Shown: positions 23,025 to 35,500 of the stretch, one piece after another
How the letters are laid out: each line of letters starts with the position of its first letter
How positions within the stretch are numbered: the first letter of the stretch is position 1
From: Atriophallophorus winterbourni
Lineage: Eukaryota > Platyhelminthes > Trematoda > Plagiorchiida > Microphallidae
Reading direction: 5' to 3'
Assembly: GCA_013407085.1 (NCBI GenBank)
Contig: JACCGJ010000207.1
Coordinates: 59,795-123,794 of the forward strand
DNA length: 64,000 bases
Translations under genes and position numbers: made by a program
Notes under the pieces: model-generated
Seen by the model: only the letters and a program-made list of their open reading frames with translations
Databases searched by the model: none
What the model was told of the DNA's origin: nothing

Positions 23025-25095
23025 GTAATCCAAACTAATTTACCTTTAGTTTTAAATCAAAATGCCATCTATCAATTTCGAGAATACACATTTTTGTTAA
23101 TCGGATGATACTAGTATGCGCATTTATCTGTCTCTTGCTTAAAGGTTGACAGAAGGCAATTGTTACTCTACCATCACAAATGTCAAGTCGTGATTTGCTT
23201 GCGCTCGTCATATATGCGGGAGCTGGATTAGCGAACCTAAAATAATGTGCCGCAAATTGGTTATTCTTTTGTCACTGTCTGTATCGTAATCGGCCAGAAT
23301 GTCAGTGTGCAACGGTGAATAGTGGTCTACATCAGACAAAACACCTGCCTCCGAAACATGAGAAATTATAAGATTTGAAGGCCGTTTATTGCCAACGGAC
23401 AGCCAATACACCGTAAGTTGGGCTAGATTGGAGCCAAGCCAACAACAATTTGAACTAAACTTGCAAAAAAGAAGTACGACACCAGCGTAAACAATTAGTG
23501 ACGACACTGTTATCAATTTAATAATTACCACGAATCAGCTCAGATATTTCCGAAAACCCCGTAGCTGTTAAAAAATACAAAAAATCAGTTCAAATCGATT
23601 TGAAGGCACATTTTTGTCGCTACATAATGAATAAGCGATTAGGTGAATCGGTCTTGAGGTGACTTGAATTAGAACGGCCGAGTGTCATTGAGTAGGTGAC
23701 CAGGATTCGATGGATTTTACAACCGTGGAATAGACGGCAAAAGCATTCAATGACATTAAAATGTCGTGGGTATTCAAAGGTACAAAAAAGCAGATGAACG
23801 GGAAATCAGTCGGTAAAAAATTGTTCCCCGTTATACAGGGACTTTACTAGAGAAAATATCGTATCATTCTCAGCTTACATGATGGAATTTCTGTTAGTAG
23901 TATCACGAAATTTAACCAATTTCCGCATTTCCGATTCCGAGTACAACCAAATCTCGAAAATCACTGAGAATTGATGCAATGCAATCGAGAGCTTGGAAAC
24001 AATGGAATAGTGACCTTGAACACATTAGTCGCTAAGTTTCATAGGTCAATGAAAACAAGGTTCACCCTAAGCTCAGAACTAATTACATGCACGCTGCGAA
24101 CAAATGACGAGCCGGTTCAGAACACATATCCAGCGCAGAGCAACATTCAATTAGTTTTCACGTGTAAACAGCCAAAACAATCTTCCACAGGAACGGAATG
24201 CCTTTCATTCCTGATATAGGCCGTTGTCTTCGATTGAAATATTGTGACGTGAAACAAATTAACTGATAGAAAGATAGCCTATCATAATTAATTTTCCGGA
24301 TTATGCTGGTCACAATTTGATAGCAGGGTTAGGCGAAAATGGAGATTGTTTCAAACAGCGCATTCAGGTGTACAATTATGCTTGACCGAAATACCAGCTG
24401 TGTCAAACCGAAGAAAATTAGTCAGCATTTTCAACGTAAAAATATTGGTTTAATAGTTTGAGGAACATTCGCACAAATCCCGAGCGCAACTAGTGCACGG
24501 ATCTTAAAACATGGCAGGATACACAAGTTTTACCATCTCGAAATGGTCCTTCACAAGGAAATGGTTCAATTTAAATTTTAGATTACTTGAAAAAAATGTC
24601 TGAAATATTGGAAAACATTTGTGAACGATCAGGAATCCAGTCATGAAAAGAAAACTTGCAATGAATCGGTTGAAAGTTTTTGAAACGATTCGGCTCTGAC
24701 ACAGAAGCATGACCCACGAGTACCCTCGTGAATTAAGCGAGCAGTCTAATTTGTCAGTGGACGTTGTGCGCATAAACTTTCATTTTATGATTATGGATTA
24801 CCGATCGGTCTCAAATATATTCAAATATGTGGCTGTCAGAAAATAAAAGGTTACATAGCATGCGGGTGAGCGCATTATTTGTTCATGATCTCGCCCCTGA
24901 AACTTAAGCAGCTGAGGATTCGTTAGGTCCATTCAATTCAAAGCTGAACCATGTTCGTACTGGCACCATTGACATGACGAAGCTTCTATGTCAGAAGCGA
25001 AACTGATTTAACCAATTTCTTACAAATTTTCCCTTTACGGTCCACCAAAATATTTTCCGTTGCAAACAACTTTTTAACTTCAACTTGGTTTCCAG
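23025..25095 (+). other. Intron of the K2P channel gene (2071 nt)
   Basis: GT at 23025 and a T-rich acceptor ending TTCCAG at 25095; splicing joins Gly codon bases G|GT and keeps the frame (VPG then TEV). No transposon ORF was recognised within it. Small open frames at 23208-24773 show no motif. Confidence 0.7.
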
Positions 25096-25388
25096 GTACC
25101 GAGGTCAATTCCGACAATCCCAAAGAAAAGCTCATCATCGTAACCGTGTACATGGCTGTGGGTCTATCGGTGTTCGCAATGTGTTTCAAACTGATGCAAG
25201 AAGAAGTGATTATGAAATTGAAACGAGTCGGACGTGCAATGGGTTTGCTCGAGTCGGCCAGCTCGAAAAACGGTAGTGACGAGGGGTCGATGAAAATGAG
25301 ACGGACGAAAAAAGCGAAACGGCGCGCACGGCAAAAACAAAAGCAACTTCCAGCTCGAACAATCAGAGTATCCAAATATCCCTTTTGA
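25096..25388 (+). CDS. Two-pore-domain (K2P) potassium channel, last exon
   Basis: Joined to the previous exon in phase 1 it continues the outer pore loop (TEVNSDNPKEK), then the fourth membrane span (LIIVTVYMAVGLSVFAMCF). The C-terminal tail is short and strongly basic (MRRTKKAKRRARQKQKQ), ending KYPF and TGA at 25386-25388. Together with the previous exon this gives about 440 residues from filter 1 to the stop. A short basic tail fits a channel that is gated from the cytoplasmic side, but no regulatory site can be named. The gene ends about 1.15 kb from the convergent UBX gene. Confidence 0.88.
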
Positions 25389-26541
25389 TAGTCCATTTTA
25401 ATTGACACCGGAACCGCAACGGAGATGTAAATTTTCACATTCAGTGAGCTAAGATTAAATTCCTTTTTGAACAGTAAGTCATTTTCAGGTAAACCAGTGT
25501 CAAATCTAGAGAACAGAGACGAGGTAAAAAGTCAGAATCCAGCTAGATAACCCGGGATTCGTTAGCATGTGCGAAAAGCATTGAATAATAATTCAGTAAT
25601 CACATCAATACGGTCATAGTGATCGTACAATAATGGGAATATCGACGAGTAACCGAGACCCTGTACGAGATATCCAAAAACACAAGCAGTGGAGCAAAAC
25701 TCAGCGAGTACTTGGTTACTTTGTATTGAATGCGAGGTCAATACATTTGAGGACAAAACGCTTATTACGTTGGTCTATAATCACACAAACTGAATATTTA
25801 TAAAAAAACCGTTTGTAAGCCATGTCACGCTCAAACCTGCTTCGGATTATCGTCCGGCTCGCCGTTCATTAGGCAAACATATCATGTGATCGGTTAATGT
25901 ATTGCAGTTGGCTAGAATCCGACGATTTAAAAACACTTATAGGGTCATCATGTGATTGTTGGCCACTTAGTTAACTTCTTTCCTGGTCGCGTTCGACCGA
26001 CATTGGCGAGCTGATGATGTTCACCGGTTACTACTGTCCCCGTTTCCTTCAATATGTACTGCTGCACAATTGCATATATATATCAATTAGAAAGTAGAGA
26101 AAAAACATCGCAAATAACACCCAAAGAGCAATATGAGAGAGCGGAAATACAGTTGCAGACTGACCTATCGAACCAAGCGAAGCGTGGATAAGAATGTGCT
26201 ACGCCTTCAGGAAAATACTGCGTCAGAATATGCTATAAAATATTTCATCGCTTAAAAAAAACTATTGACACAAGACATCATAAAAGCAGTGTTAAGTGAA
26301 GTTAGTGATGTCCAACATTGATAACGGAGCCCAAATGTTAAAAGCAACAGCATTTTCAATATTGTTTTCCAGTTAAATAAGACCTTCAATAATGCTTCGT
26401 TTTCATTCCATTGGGATTAACTAGCCAAATAGCAAATATATGGTTGGGAGCATGTTATTCATTGATCCAGGTAACGATTTTTGAATAAATATTGGGACTG
26501 ATACTGGTTGAATGCCAAGACTGAATTCAGAAAACAATTCA
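25389..26541. other. Convergent intergenic region between the K2P and UBX genes
   Basis: It should hold both 3' UTRs. I see no AATAAA placed convincingly for either gene and no repeat of the families described here. Confidence 0.45.
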
Positions 26542-26570
26542 TCATAGGCGGCCGCTGCTGGGAGGAATTC
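26542..26570 (-). CDS. UBXN1-like: UBXN1-like gene, last exon (short)
   Basis: After an acceptor ATCCAG the exon completes a Gly codon and adds IPPSSGRL then TGA. This restores the expected end of the UBX fold (ELG-x-x-P-S-x-x-L) and is in the only phase that fits the previous donor. The exon is only 29 nt, so another acceptor elsewhere in the 2-kb intron is possible. Confidence 0.5.
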
Positions 26571-29500
26571 CTGGATTTTATAAAACAGAGGTGAATTCCT
26601 AACAAATCAATAACATGCAGCAAACACTCAATTCGGAACAGAAGTTTCTTTGCCCCAGGTCCATGACATTATGTGAACAAATAAGTGTCACGTAAGGCAG
26701 ATTTACAATCAGTTTTACAATTATACAAACGACGTTTACAGCTATTCATGCTACATCCATATTGACACTGTCGCTGCTGGCAACATAAATAACTCGGATA
26801 ACACAAAACAAACCCGTTACCCCAAAAAATGGCAAACGCAAGAACAGAAAAAAACGGTGTACAATGAGCGATTTTAAACGAAATATCAACAGAATCATAA
26901 AGCGAATGCCAGGTGCGAAATGCTTAAAACCAGGCGATTATCTCTCTCTCTCTATTGGTCATTAGCAATCCAAACACACTGCTTGATTTACCACTGATAA
27001 GCTAACGTGAATTGATAACCATACGCATGGGAAAAATCTGGTTTGCGGAAGAACGAAAATTTATTTGAAAACTCATCAGACAAGCAGTGTTGAACAAAAG
27101 CAAACCCGAAATTCATTGGTTCACCATCAGGGTTCAATCCAAGCAGTTAGAACGGCAGATGGACAGAGATCTGGAAAAAATGGCATAGGGATTGACAAGG
27201 GGATAAGGGGAGTATTTCAGTGTCATCTTCATTTCTTGGCATGTATTCAACAAGCGGGTTTGATCTACATTCATCAATTGAAAGCTCGCAAGTTTTGAAC
27301 CAGTGTAGACAAATTTAAAACCAGTCTTCAAGCAAGGGAAGTGTAGAATGATATAGCGGTTGCTGCTGTTAGGAAATAACTCAAAGGTTGACCATATGAC
27401 CCCAGTATGACCTACCGGGTTGGGGTGAGCTCGAACTAACAATCAGCATATTCCTAATGTGATGCTTCGCATCATTTGCCGTTTAAGCAATCGAGATTAA
27501 ACATTTATAAAACGTAAAAGGTGAAAACATGTAGCCAGAGAGTGAATGATGTAGAGATGGTTTGCATGAAGCTGATGACACCGTGGCTCTTCCATCCTCG
27601 TTGAGCAGGAAAGTATCAGTACTGGAATATTCCTTTTAATGGTGGTGGGATTTAGGATCAATGGAGGGTGAAGAATCGATTGTCAGGCGCAACTTCAGAG
27701 TAGCAAAACTAACAAATCAGGCCAAAAGTACTTCGAAGTTCGTTTTTTAATGCAGATCAAACACACTTGAAAGCATGAAACAACTAAATACGAAGGCTAA
27801 TAGGAAGAACGGAAACGGTGAATGGGGAAGAATTCTGTGGCCAAGTGTTGACTGAGTGAAATGCTGAACGACTTTGTGAGTGCCCTTCAGATAGTTGCCG
27901 AGGTTGTGTGATTGGTGTTGGACGTTTCGTCATCAAGCTAAATGATATAATAAACAAAACTTCATTCAAAGTGACTTGCTGTTAAGGTTCTTGAGCTTTT
28001 ATGGGGTGCCTACCTGTACGTTCACTATCACGGATGTGCAATCGCGCAGCATTTATGTGCTGTGCGGCTAACATCTTGCTAAATTGATTGACCAAAGGTA
28101 GTGAGCTGTATGCTGAAACACGCTGGAGTCTCACTACCATTTCTATTTCCCCCTTCACATCTGTCTTAGCCTGGGCAACCTGACAGTATCTTAGCCCACG
28201 TGCAGTCTGTGACTGTGTGGCACCTTGCTTGGATCAGGCTTGTGCTTTCATAGCATACCATACCACCCTCAGGGAGTTGGTAGAGTTTATAGTCAGTCTT
28301 CTTTGAACCGTACTAAATTGATTTACGAACGGTACTGAGTTGCATGCGGAAACCCGCTGGAGTCTCAATGCCACTTTTCCTCTATATCTGTCTAAGCATG
28401 GGCAACCCAACAGTATCTTAGCCCACGAGGGGCCCTTACCCTGGATCATGCTCGTCTGATTTCACCTATTCATTCATTCCTTGCTAGGTCGCAGCCAATT
28501 GTTTCGAAAAGAACCTGGAACTGTCAGGTGACAATAAACGTACGAGACATATGAACATTTGAAACAAACTGGTTAAGGGCGTACCTAATTCACGCAAAGG
28601 AACCTGAAGTTCTTCAGTAGTATAGATTCGTTTTGGAAACGTCGTCATCAATTTGATGTTTGTCGTATCAACTCCATCAGGAGAGTCTGGCCAATGCTGA
28701 CTAATGTAAAGAATGACCGCGCTCAATGGCTCGGATGGACTGAATTCACACTTCAACGGAGGACCTTCGGGGAGTCGAATTTGAAGACGACACGAAGAAG
28801 CACTCGACACGGTTGGTTGAGGTGGTTGCGCTGGCTTCGGGGCAGTTTCTTGGCGAGATGGTAATTCTCCACGTTCACGGCGTTTCTGTGAGTACAAAAA
28901 ACCACAAATGCAAACATGTCAGGCATTTGGCGCGAACGATGAAGTCAAATACTATTACTACTTCTCGTTTAATTGATGCAAACTACATGTATGTCGACAA
29001 TGTGTAATGTACCAGCAATGAACGAACATAAATCGCGGAGTTAATAACATCACTTCCGCGGTGCGACAGATAGTAAAAAGTTAATCTCAGAATTATTGAA
29101 AACAATCGAGTCGTTGAGTTTTTGAAAAAGGAAACAGGCAAATAGAGACCCAGTCAGCGATATCCTAAACGCCTGATGGTGGCAGTGAGACGAGCTTTCA
29201 AGTCTTTTCGCCTTGCTGAAAGGTTGCACTCCATGTAATATTGCGATGGAGCTCTACATTTCGGAGTGTATTTACACATATTCGAGCACGACGCTATCAG
29301 CGATTACGGTCTAGATGACTACTTTTTGAAAAAAAATGAAGTGCATCCAGATTGGAGATCAAATTTGGTGTTTTCGATGGAGCGAGTCTGTCAGAATTTT
29401 CGTTTAATTAACCCATTAGCAATGCGGATACCACGATCTGAAATTATTGGTGTTCAACACAACAATCATGCATGAGAGACTGATAAACACAGGGAACAAG

Positions 29501-32500
29501 TCAGACATTGTAGAGTTTAATGTGAACTCACAGAAAACGAATTAGATGATAATTGCGCTTGCATCTCGTCTTTCTCGTGGGAGTATTCATAGAGGTTTTG
29601 AGAAAATGTGAAACATCTCACCAACGATTGGAAGCCATTTACCAAGCAACTAGGCTTTGACCTTCGCCGATCTCGTGCCTTAACTCGTTTATTACTGTTT
29701 TCAAACACATTTAATGACTGTTGAAACAAGATCTATCTATCTATCTCTCAATCTATCTATCTAACTATCTATCTATCAATCAATCAATCTATCTATCTAT
29801 CATATATATACATATATCGTTAGCTTGAAACAAGCTTAAAGCCAGTGTTTTGTTTCAGTCGTGGTAATTACTCCAAACTAGCCAAAAATCAGCATTGTAA
29901 CGCATGGAAAGGTGATCCGCAGTATTATTATTATTAAATCACAAGCTGGTTCCAGGTAAAGGCCCGCACAGTCATGAACTGCACATGAGCTGAGATGCTG
30001 CAGGTTGTCCGGACCTAGACTGATATAATTTTAGTAATAGGACTAGTAGAGAAACCTCACCGTGTTCCCACATACAGTTCAGTAGCGGTGGCAAATCAAT
30101 TTAGCAGATGTTACAAGCGTAGTACAAAAATACTGCAGACATCTATGACACAACCCATATATGACTAAAAATTTAACGTAGCAAAAAATTATACGGCTCT
30201 TTTTTGTCACCTATGACGCAATACGTTGCTTTTCGGGGTGCCTGAGGCGAGATCACATGCGTTAATGATTCCTCGCATAGTTTGCAACCAAGCAATTTTA
30301 ATTCCCACCCACCACCAGCCATCTTCAGTGACTTGATGTAAATTTTGGAAGCGCGTTTAATTAGGCCTCCAAAATTCCAGAGAAAATTTCTTCACCCCCC
30401 ATAACGAAAGCAATTGATTGAACACTTCATTACATGTAATGAATCTCGACCAGAAACCAATATTTCTAGTTACTGATAAGTAATCTGATGATGACGGAAA
30501 ATGTGTGGGTGGCACCCTTCCACAGGTAAAAATGACAGATGACGTGTTCTCACGCTCACAGTGCTTTCAATGTTCTCACACTGCATGCACACTTTTTTAA
30601 TAACTGTTTTTCGTTTTGTGGAACAACATCGAGGTTGCCAAATTTAGCAACTTTGAATATTTTGCCTGATTCGAATGCCTCCAGAGCGTTCTTCCGCCCG
30701 CGCGTACCATTCAAGTTAAGGGGCGTTTAATGTACGGACATTAGCTAGCATCGGACAATAGGCAGCCATGGCCCGCACACTTGATAGCCTCGATGTCGAT
30801 GTGTGCTGTTTGTCGGAAACACGCACTCACAACTCTAGCTAGGTTACGCGATTGTCCAATCCTTCGAACTTACGCAAGTCACTCTATCTACGCCTGTCCT
30901 CTGATGACGATTCCATGGTATCTGTTCAATCTGGTGTCGGAATCGTTTTGAGTGAGATCTGACGTTGCACTGTTAGACTGGATGCCAGTCGACGGTCGCT
31001 TTTGTGCACTAAGACTACAGAGTTTGTGCAAGAAAGGCTGATTTCGCAATCAATCCCGCAACCTGTTTGTGTTTGCTGCCTAATTGTAGCTCTGAAGTTG
31101 CCAAGGATGAGTTTTATGGAAGATTACAAGAACTCATTAGTCTTGCATTGGGAAGTGACATCGTTGTCTTTAGCTGGAGACATAAACGCACATTTGGCAT
31201 TTCGTAGGTGGAAGGTTTGGTCTCGATTGTCATCGTAATGACAACGGCGAAAGATTGCTTAGCTTGTGCTCAGAGCAGACTCTACCTTGTCAGCACTAAC
31301 ATCCGACATTCGAAGCGTCACTACTCCAACGGGAACTTACTTTTTCTTCGCGTTCACGGGCGATGTCTGCTTTGAGCCTTTCCCTGAAAAGGGGGAAAAA
31401 TTTTCAACAAATGGCCACTTCACGAGCACCGTATTAAACCCGCGATTATCAATAAAAAATTCAACCATGAATTCCGTAAAGACATCATTTGAAAACGTAG
31501 CAGGGTAGCAAGGTTTATTGCCAGTTTTGGTGCCATTATTATCTATTACAGGATAAAAATGGCTCATTGGCATGCAAGGGTCGAAATCAGTATTTGAGAA
31601 TGTTAAAATACGGCAATGTCACAACATCATTCGATGATTTTCCCGACAAGAGTACATCCTCGCGAGACATCGGCAACCACAAATCTCTGGCTTACACAAT
31701 CTGTGCACAAACAGGTAAAAATCACCAAATAATAGGTGAAGAGCAGAACAAATAGAAGACACCGCTGGTGGCAGTTCATGCGGTACTTACTATTGCAGGC
31801 TGAGGTGAACGGTAAACGAAAATATATTTCCAGACAACTACTGATGTATGCAGTGTTCTGCTCGTATTTGCCACATTTACACACAACAACTAGTTTCTGG
31901 CTGCATCAGGTGTGGTTAGTATGATCAAGTTCAGTGAAACCTGAAACAGTAGTGATGTACCGAAAAATTACAATACAGACTAATTTGTGTTGGTACTTGA
32001 GATATCTGAGCTCGAACGTTAATTCCGTAAATTCTGGATTTCAATAATATATCAGTTCCACTGTAATGTGTTGGAAGCGGTCTTATACTCGTCATTCGAT
32101 TCAAGGCCGATAAGTTTCATGTGCGCATTGGCAGCGAATAACCAGACACAAGCTCATTGTCGAAGCACACAGCGGATAACATCAACAATTTCTGTCTAAG
32201 TCTGGACAATATGACACAAGCATAGCAATTTATCGGAGTACGCGGCCCAATTACGAAGTTGCGCTGGGGATAACTATATCTTGTCTGGTGAAATGCGATT
32301 GCCAAAGTTAGAAGAATGAGTTTTTGCACAAACACGAGATCAAACAATGCTACTCAGTCTTGAGGATAGGCGTACAGAACAAGGCAAGTTGACCTGAGAT
32401 CTGGTAAACAATCAAGCCTGTACAGAATGAGTGTTGAATAATCAGAAAGTGCAAATGGGTTCATATGAGTTGAAGTCGGTGTATAATTGTTAATTGTACG

Positions 32501-35500
32501 CCAATGGGGACGATTTTGCAGAAAAGTGTTTCGTACGAATGAAGTTTCAATGATGAGTGGCAGCAACTAACAAACCGCTTGTGTGCTTACGGCTTGATTT
32601 TTGAACATCACATATTATTTGTTATAGAAGCTGATTTTCACCTAAAATATCGTATAGTTTCCCGAGCCTAGGATGATATATCCGAATGGAATATTGGCGA
32701 GGGGACTGTGGCTTATTGGGGTAAGTAGCTCGTCACAGATGGCAAACAATTTATTTGTGCAGATACAAATGATCACATCACGCGAAATATGCATCAAGGA
32801 AAGCGATCAAAATCAGTTTGACAACGAGAGTAACCGAACACGAGCTATCGCGAAAAAAAATTAACAATAATGGCGACGAAACCAGTGAAAATCTGGCCAC
32901 CATTCGCAGCTTATCAACGTGTACACACCACAAAGCATTTAAGGTAAACACGCGATATAGTATATAGGTATGAAAGCACAAGCCTGATCCACGTAAAGTG
33001 CCGCACAGTCAGAGACTGCACGTGGGCGATATTACTGTCAGGTTGCCCAGGCCTAGACAGATATGAGAAATAGAGAATACAGATGGCAGTGAGACTCCAG
33101 CGTGTTTAGGCATGCAGCTCATTACCCGTGGCCAATCAATTTAGCACGGTGTTAGCCGCAGAGCACAGAATTACTGCACGATTGCGATATAGTTAACTAA
33201 TACAGAGATTATTGCTGATGATTTTGAAGACAGTCTTGATACACAGTTTTGAAACTGTGGTGTTCCTTAGTGGAAAACAAAAGAAAATGAAACGTAGGAT
33301 CATTAATATAACAGAACTCAATGCAGCCCCGATACCAAAATAAACTTTTCAATTTCGGTCTGGGAACGATCAATCTGATCTTCACACCTGCTTACAAACA
33401 GCAATACTTTGCCTATGAGCAATCTTATAAGCGTATTCGTATAAACCCGGAGAGCAGAAAAGACCAAACAACTCTACCCGGACAAGGCGAAATACATTCT
33501 GAGAGAGTTGTGGGCAGTGATATAGTGAGGTCGTGCAGACAGAGTTAGATAGAAAGAAATTCAAATAGAAGCACTTGAGGGGGTATTTGCCGTGCTAGTA
33601 CTCAGGCTAATGTAGAAACTAGTTTGCTCAACATGTCACGTGCAGAAAAAAAACGACAAAACGATTGTTGTCCAGCAACAATCAAAACAACAACCTATAT
33701 GCTTTATCTTCTGCTTTTTCCCGTTTCCTTTGCTCGATGTCTCGGCGCATCTGATCCTCTTCGAACTTTTCCTTGGCGGAGGAAATATCCTTGCCTTGTT
33801 CCCGGCGACGTTTTTCACGTTCAATCTCTTCTTGAAGCTCTTGATATTCTCGTTGCTCTTTTTTCTGACGCAGCAACAGCTGTAGATGAGAAATCACGAT
33901 GCTGTTGAAAACCTTAACTACATTAATTTTCTCTAGATTGAATGCAATACATTTCTCTCGCGAAAAGAGCGAGCAATTGTTTGGAAACATTTGTTCGCTC
34001 ACATATCTGACACGAAACAATGAATAATTAGGGTGGAAACATGCATTTTTGTTACTAGTTCTGACATGAAATTTTGACAGACGACTTTGATTCCACTTAG
34101 CTACGCTGATGCGTTACGATACGATACGATACGAAAGCACAAGCCTGATCCAGGCAAAGTGCCGTACAGTCAGAGACTGCACGTGGGCTAAGATACTGTC
34201 AGGTTGCCTAGGCCTAGACAGATATGAGGGGTGAATAGAAATAGAAAATAGAAATGGTAGTGAGACTCCAGCGTGTTTCAGCATGCAGCTCACTACCTCT
34301 GGCCAATCAATTTAGCACGGTGTTAGCCGTAGAGCACATAGGTACTGTACGAATGTACATCCGTGCATTGCCGTCTTCGATATGAACGAAGCCTTATTTG
34401 ACAAAATCTCATACGTTTAATTAATCAATCGTTCTTGCTATATATAGTGAATTCGTGTTTTATTAATATACAATAGTATGGAACTATAACCAAGGCCCAT
34501 TTGAAAACTTGTTGGCTGTGATAGTTTACAATTCTGCACGGGCCCGGTCATGATGACATGGAGGTACCTTCGTCAAAGCATTCGAAAAACTATGGAAAAG
34601 TAGCACAAGTTCCGTAGTCACAACACTGACCACCTGAATTTATTTTTCGCACAGTATTAAATGCATGGTTGCTTTTTTAATATGCGTGCAGAAACCGAAA
34701 AAATAAGCCGACAAAAAGCGAAAACAAATGACAAATGCTATTGGGTCATGATAGAAATAAAGAGAAGGTCCAATAATAAGTCGTGAGGTAGCGCAATGTT
34801 TAACGAAATCGTGCTGCAGCACATGAATGAATCACCTTTGTCTGACATTAGACTTGTGTTTTATGGTGACGATGATTCCAAGGAAGAGGATAATGAGTGA
34901 TATTTGACCATCAATAAGCTTTTCGTCAAGTCCATGTAGCTTAATAAGCGCTATTGCACATATTACTGTGAATGACCGTCGTCTGAAAGCAGTAATTGAT
35001 ACTGGAAGATCTGAGAGCTATGTTGCTTCATCTATCGTTTCCAAGTTTAATTAGAAAGTATTTGAGTCACGCAATCAGATTTCAATGGCAAATACACATT
35101 TGACTGCATTCACAGAAGGTCATTGTTTTGTCACGATCAATTATAATGGTTTGTCTTATTCGCGTGTTACGAAATCTTTGTTCCAATGTATTACTCGGTC
35201 ATGACTTCTTACGACTGCATCATACAGTTGAAATCCCTTTTAACGGTTCGAAACCATCATTTACTCTATGTGGCCTTCTTGCTGATCACCATCTCTTTTT
35301 GGCGATGATCCTTCACGGTTCAAACCAATTGCTACGAAATCCCGTCGTCACTCTCATAACGACGAAAAGTTCATCGAATCTGAAGTGCAGCGACTTTTGG
35401 ATGAAGAAATCATCGAAACCTCTAAATCTCCATGGAGGGCCCAGGTTCTGGTTACCACCAACGAAAATCACAAAAAGACGAATGGTCGTTGATTATAGTC

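Noticed and set aside
28025..28262. tRNA-derived SINE head with A and B boxes
   Set aside because: TTGGCCAACGG and similar stretches only loosely fit an A box and no B box lies at the right distance; I leave the origin open.
33624..33908. + strand open frames of 94 and 81 codons
   Set aside because: Antisense of the charged coiled-coil exon of the UBXN1-like gene, which gives long open reverse frames.
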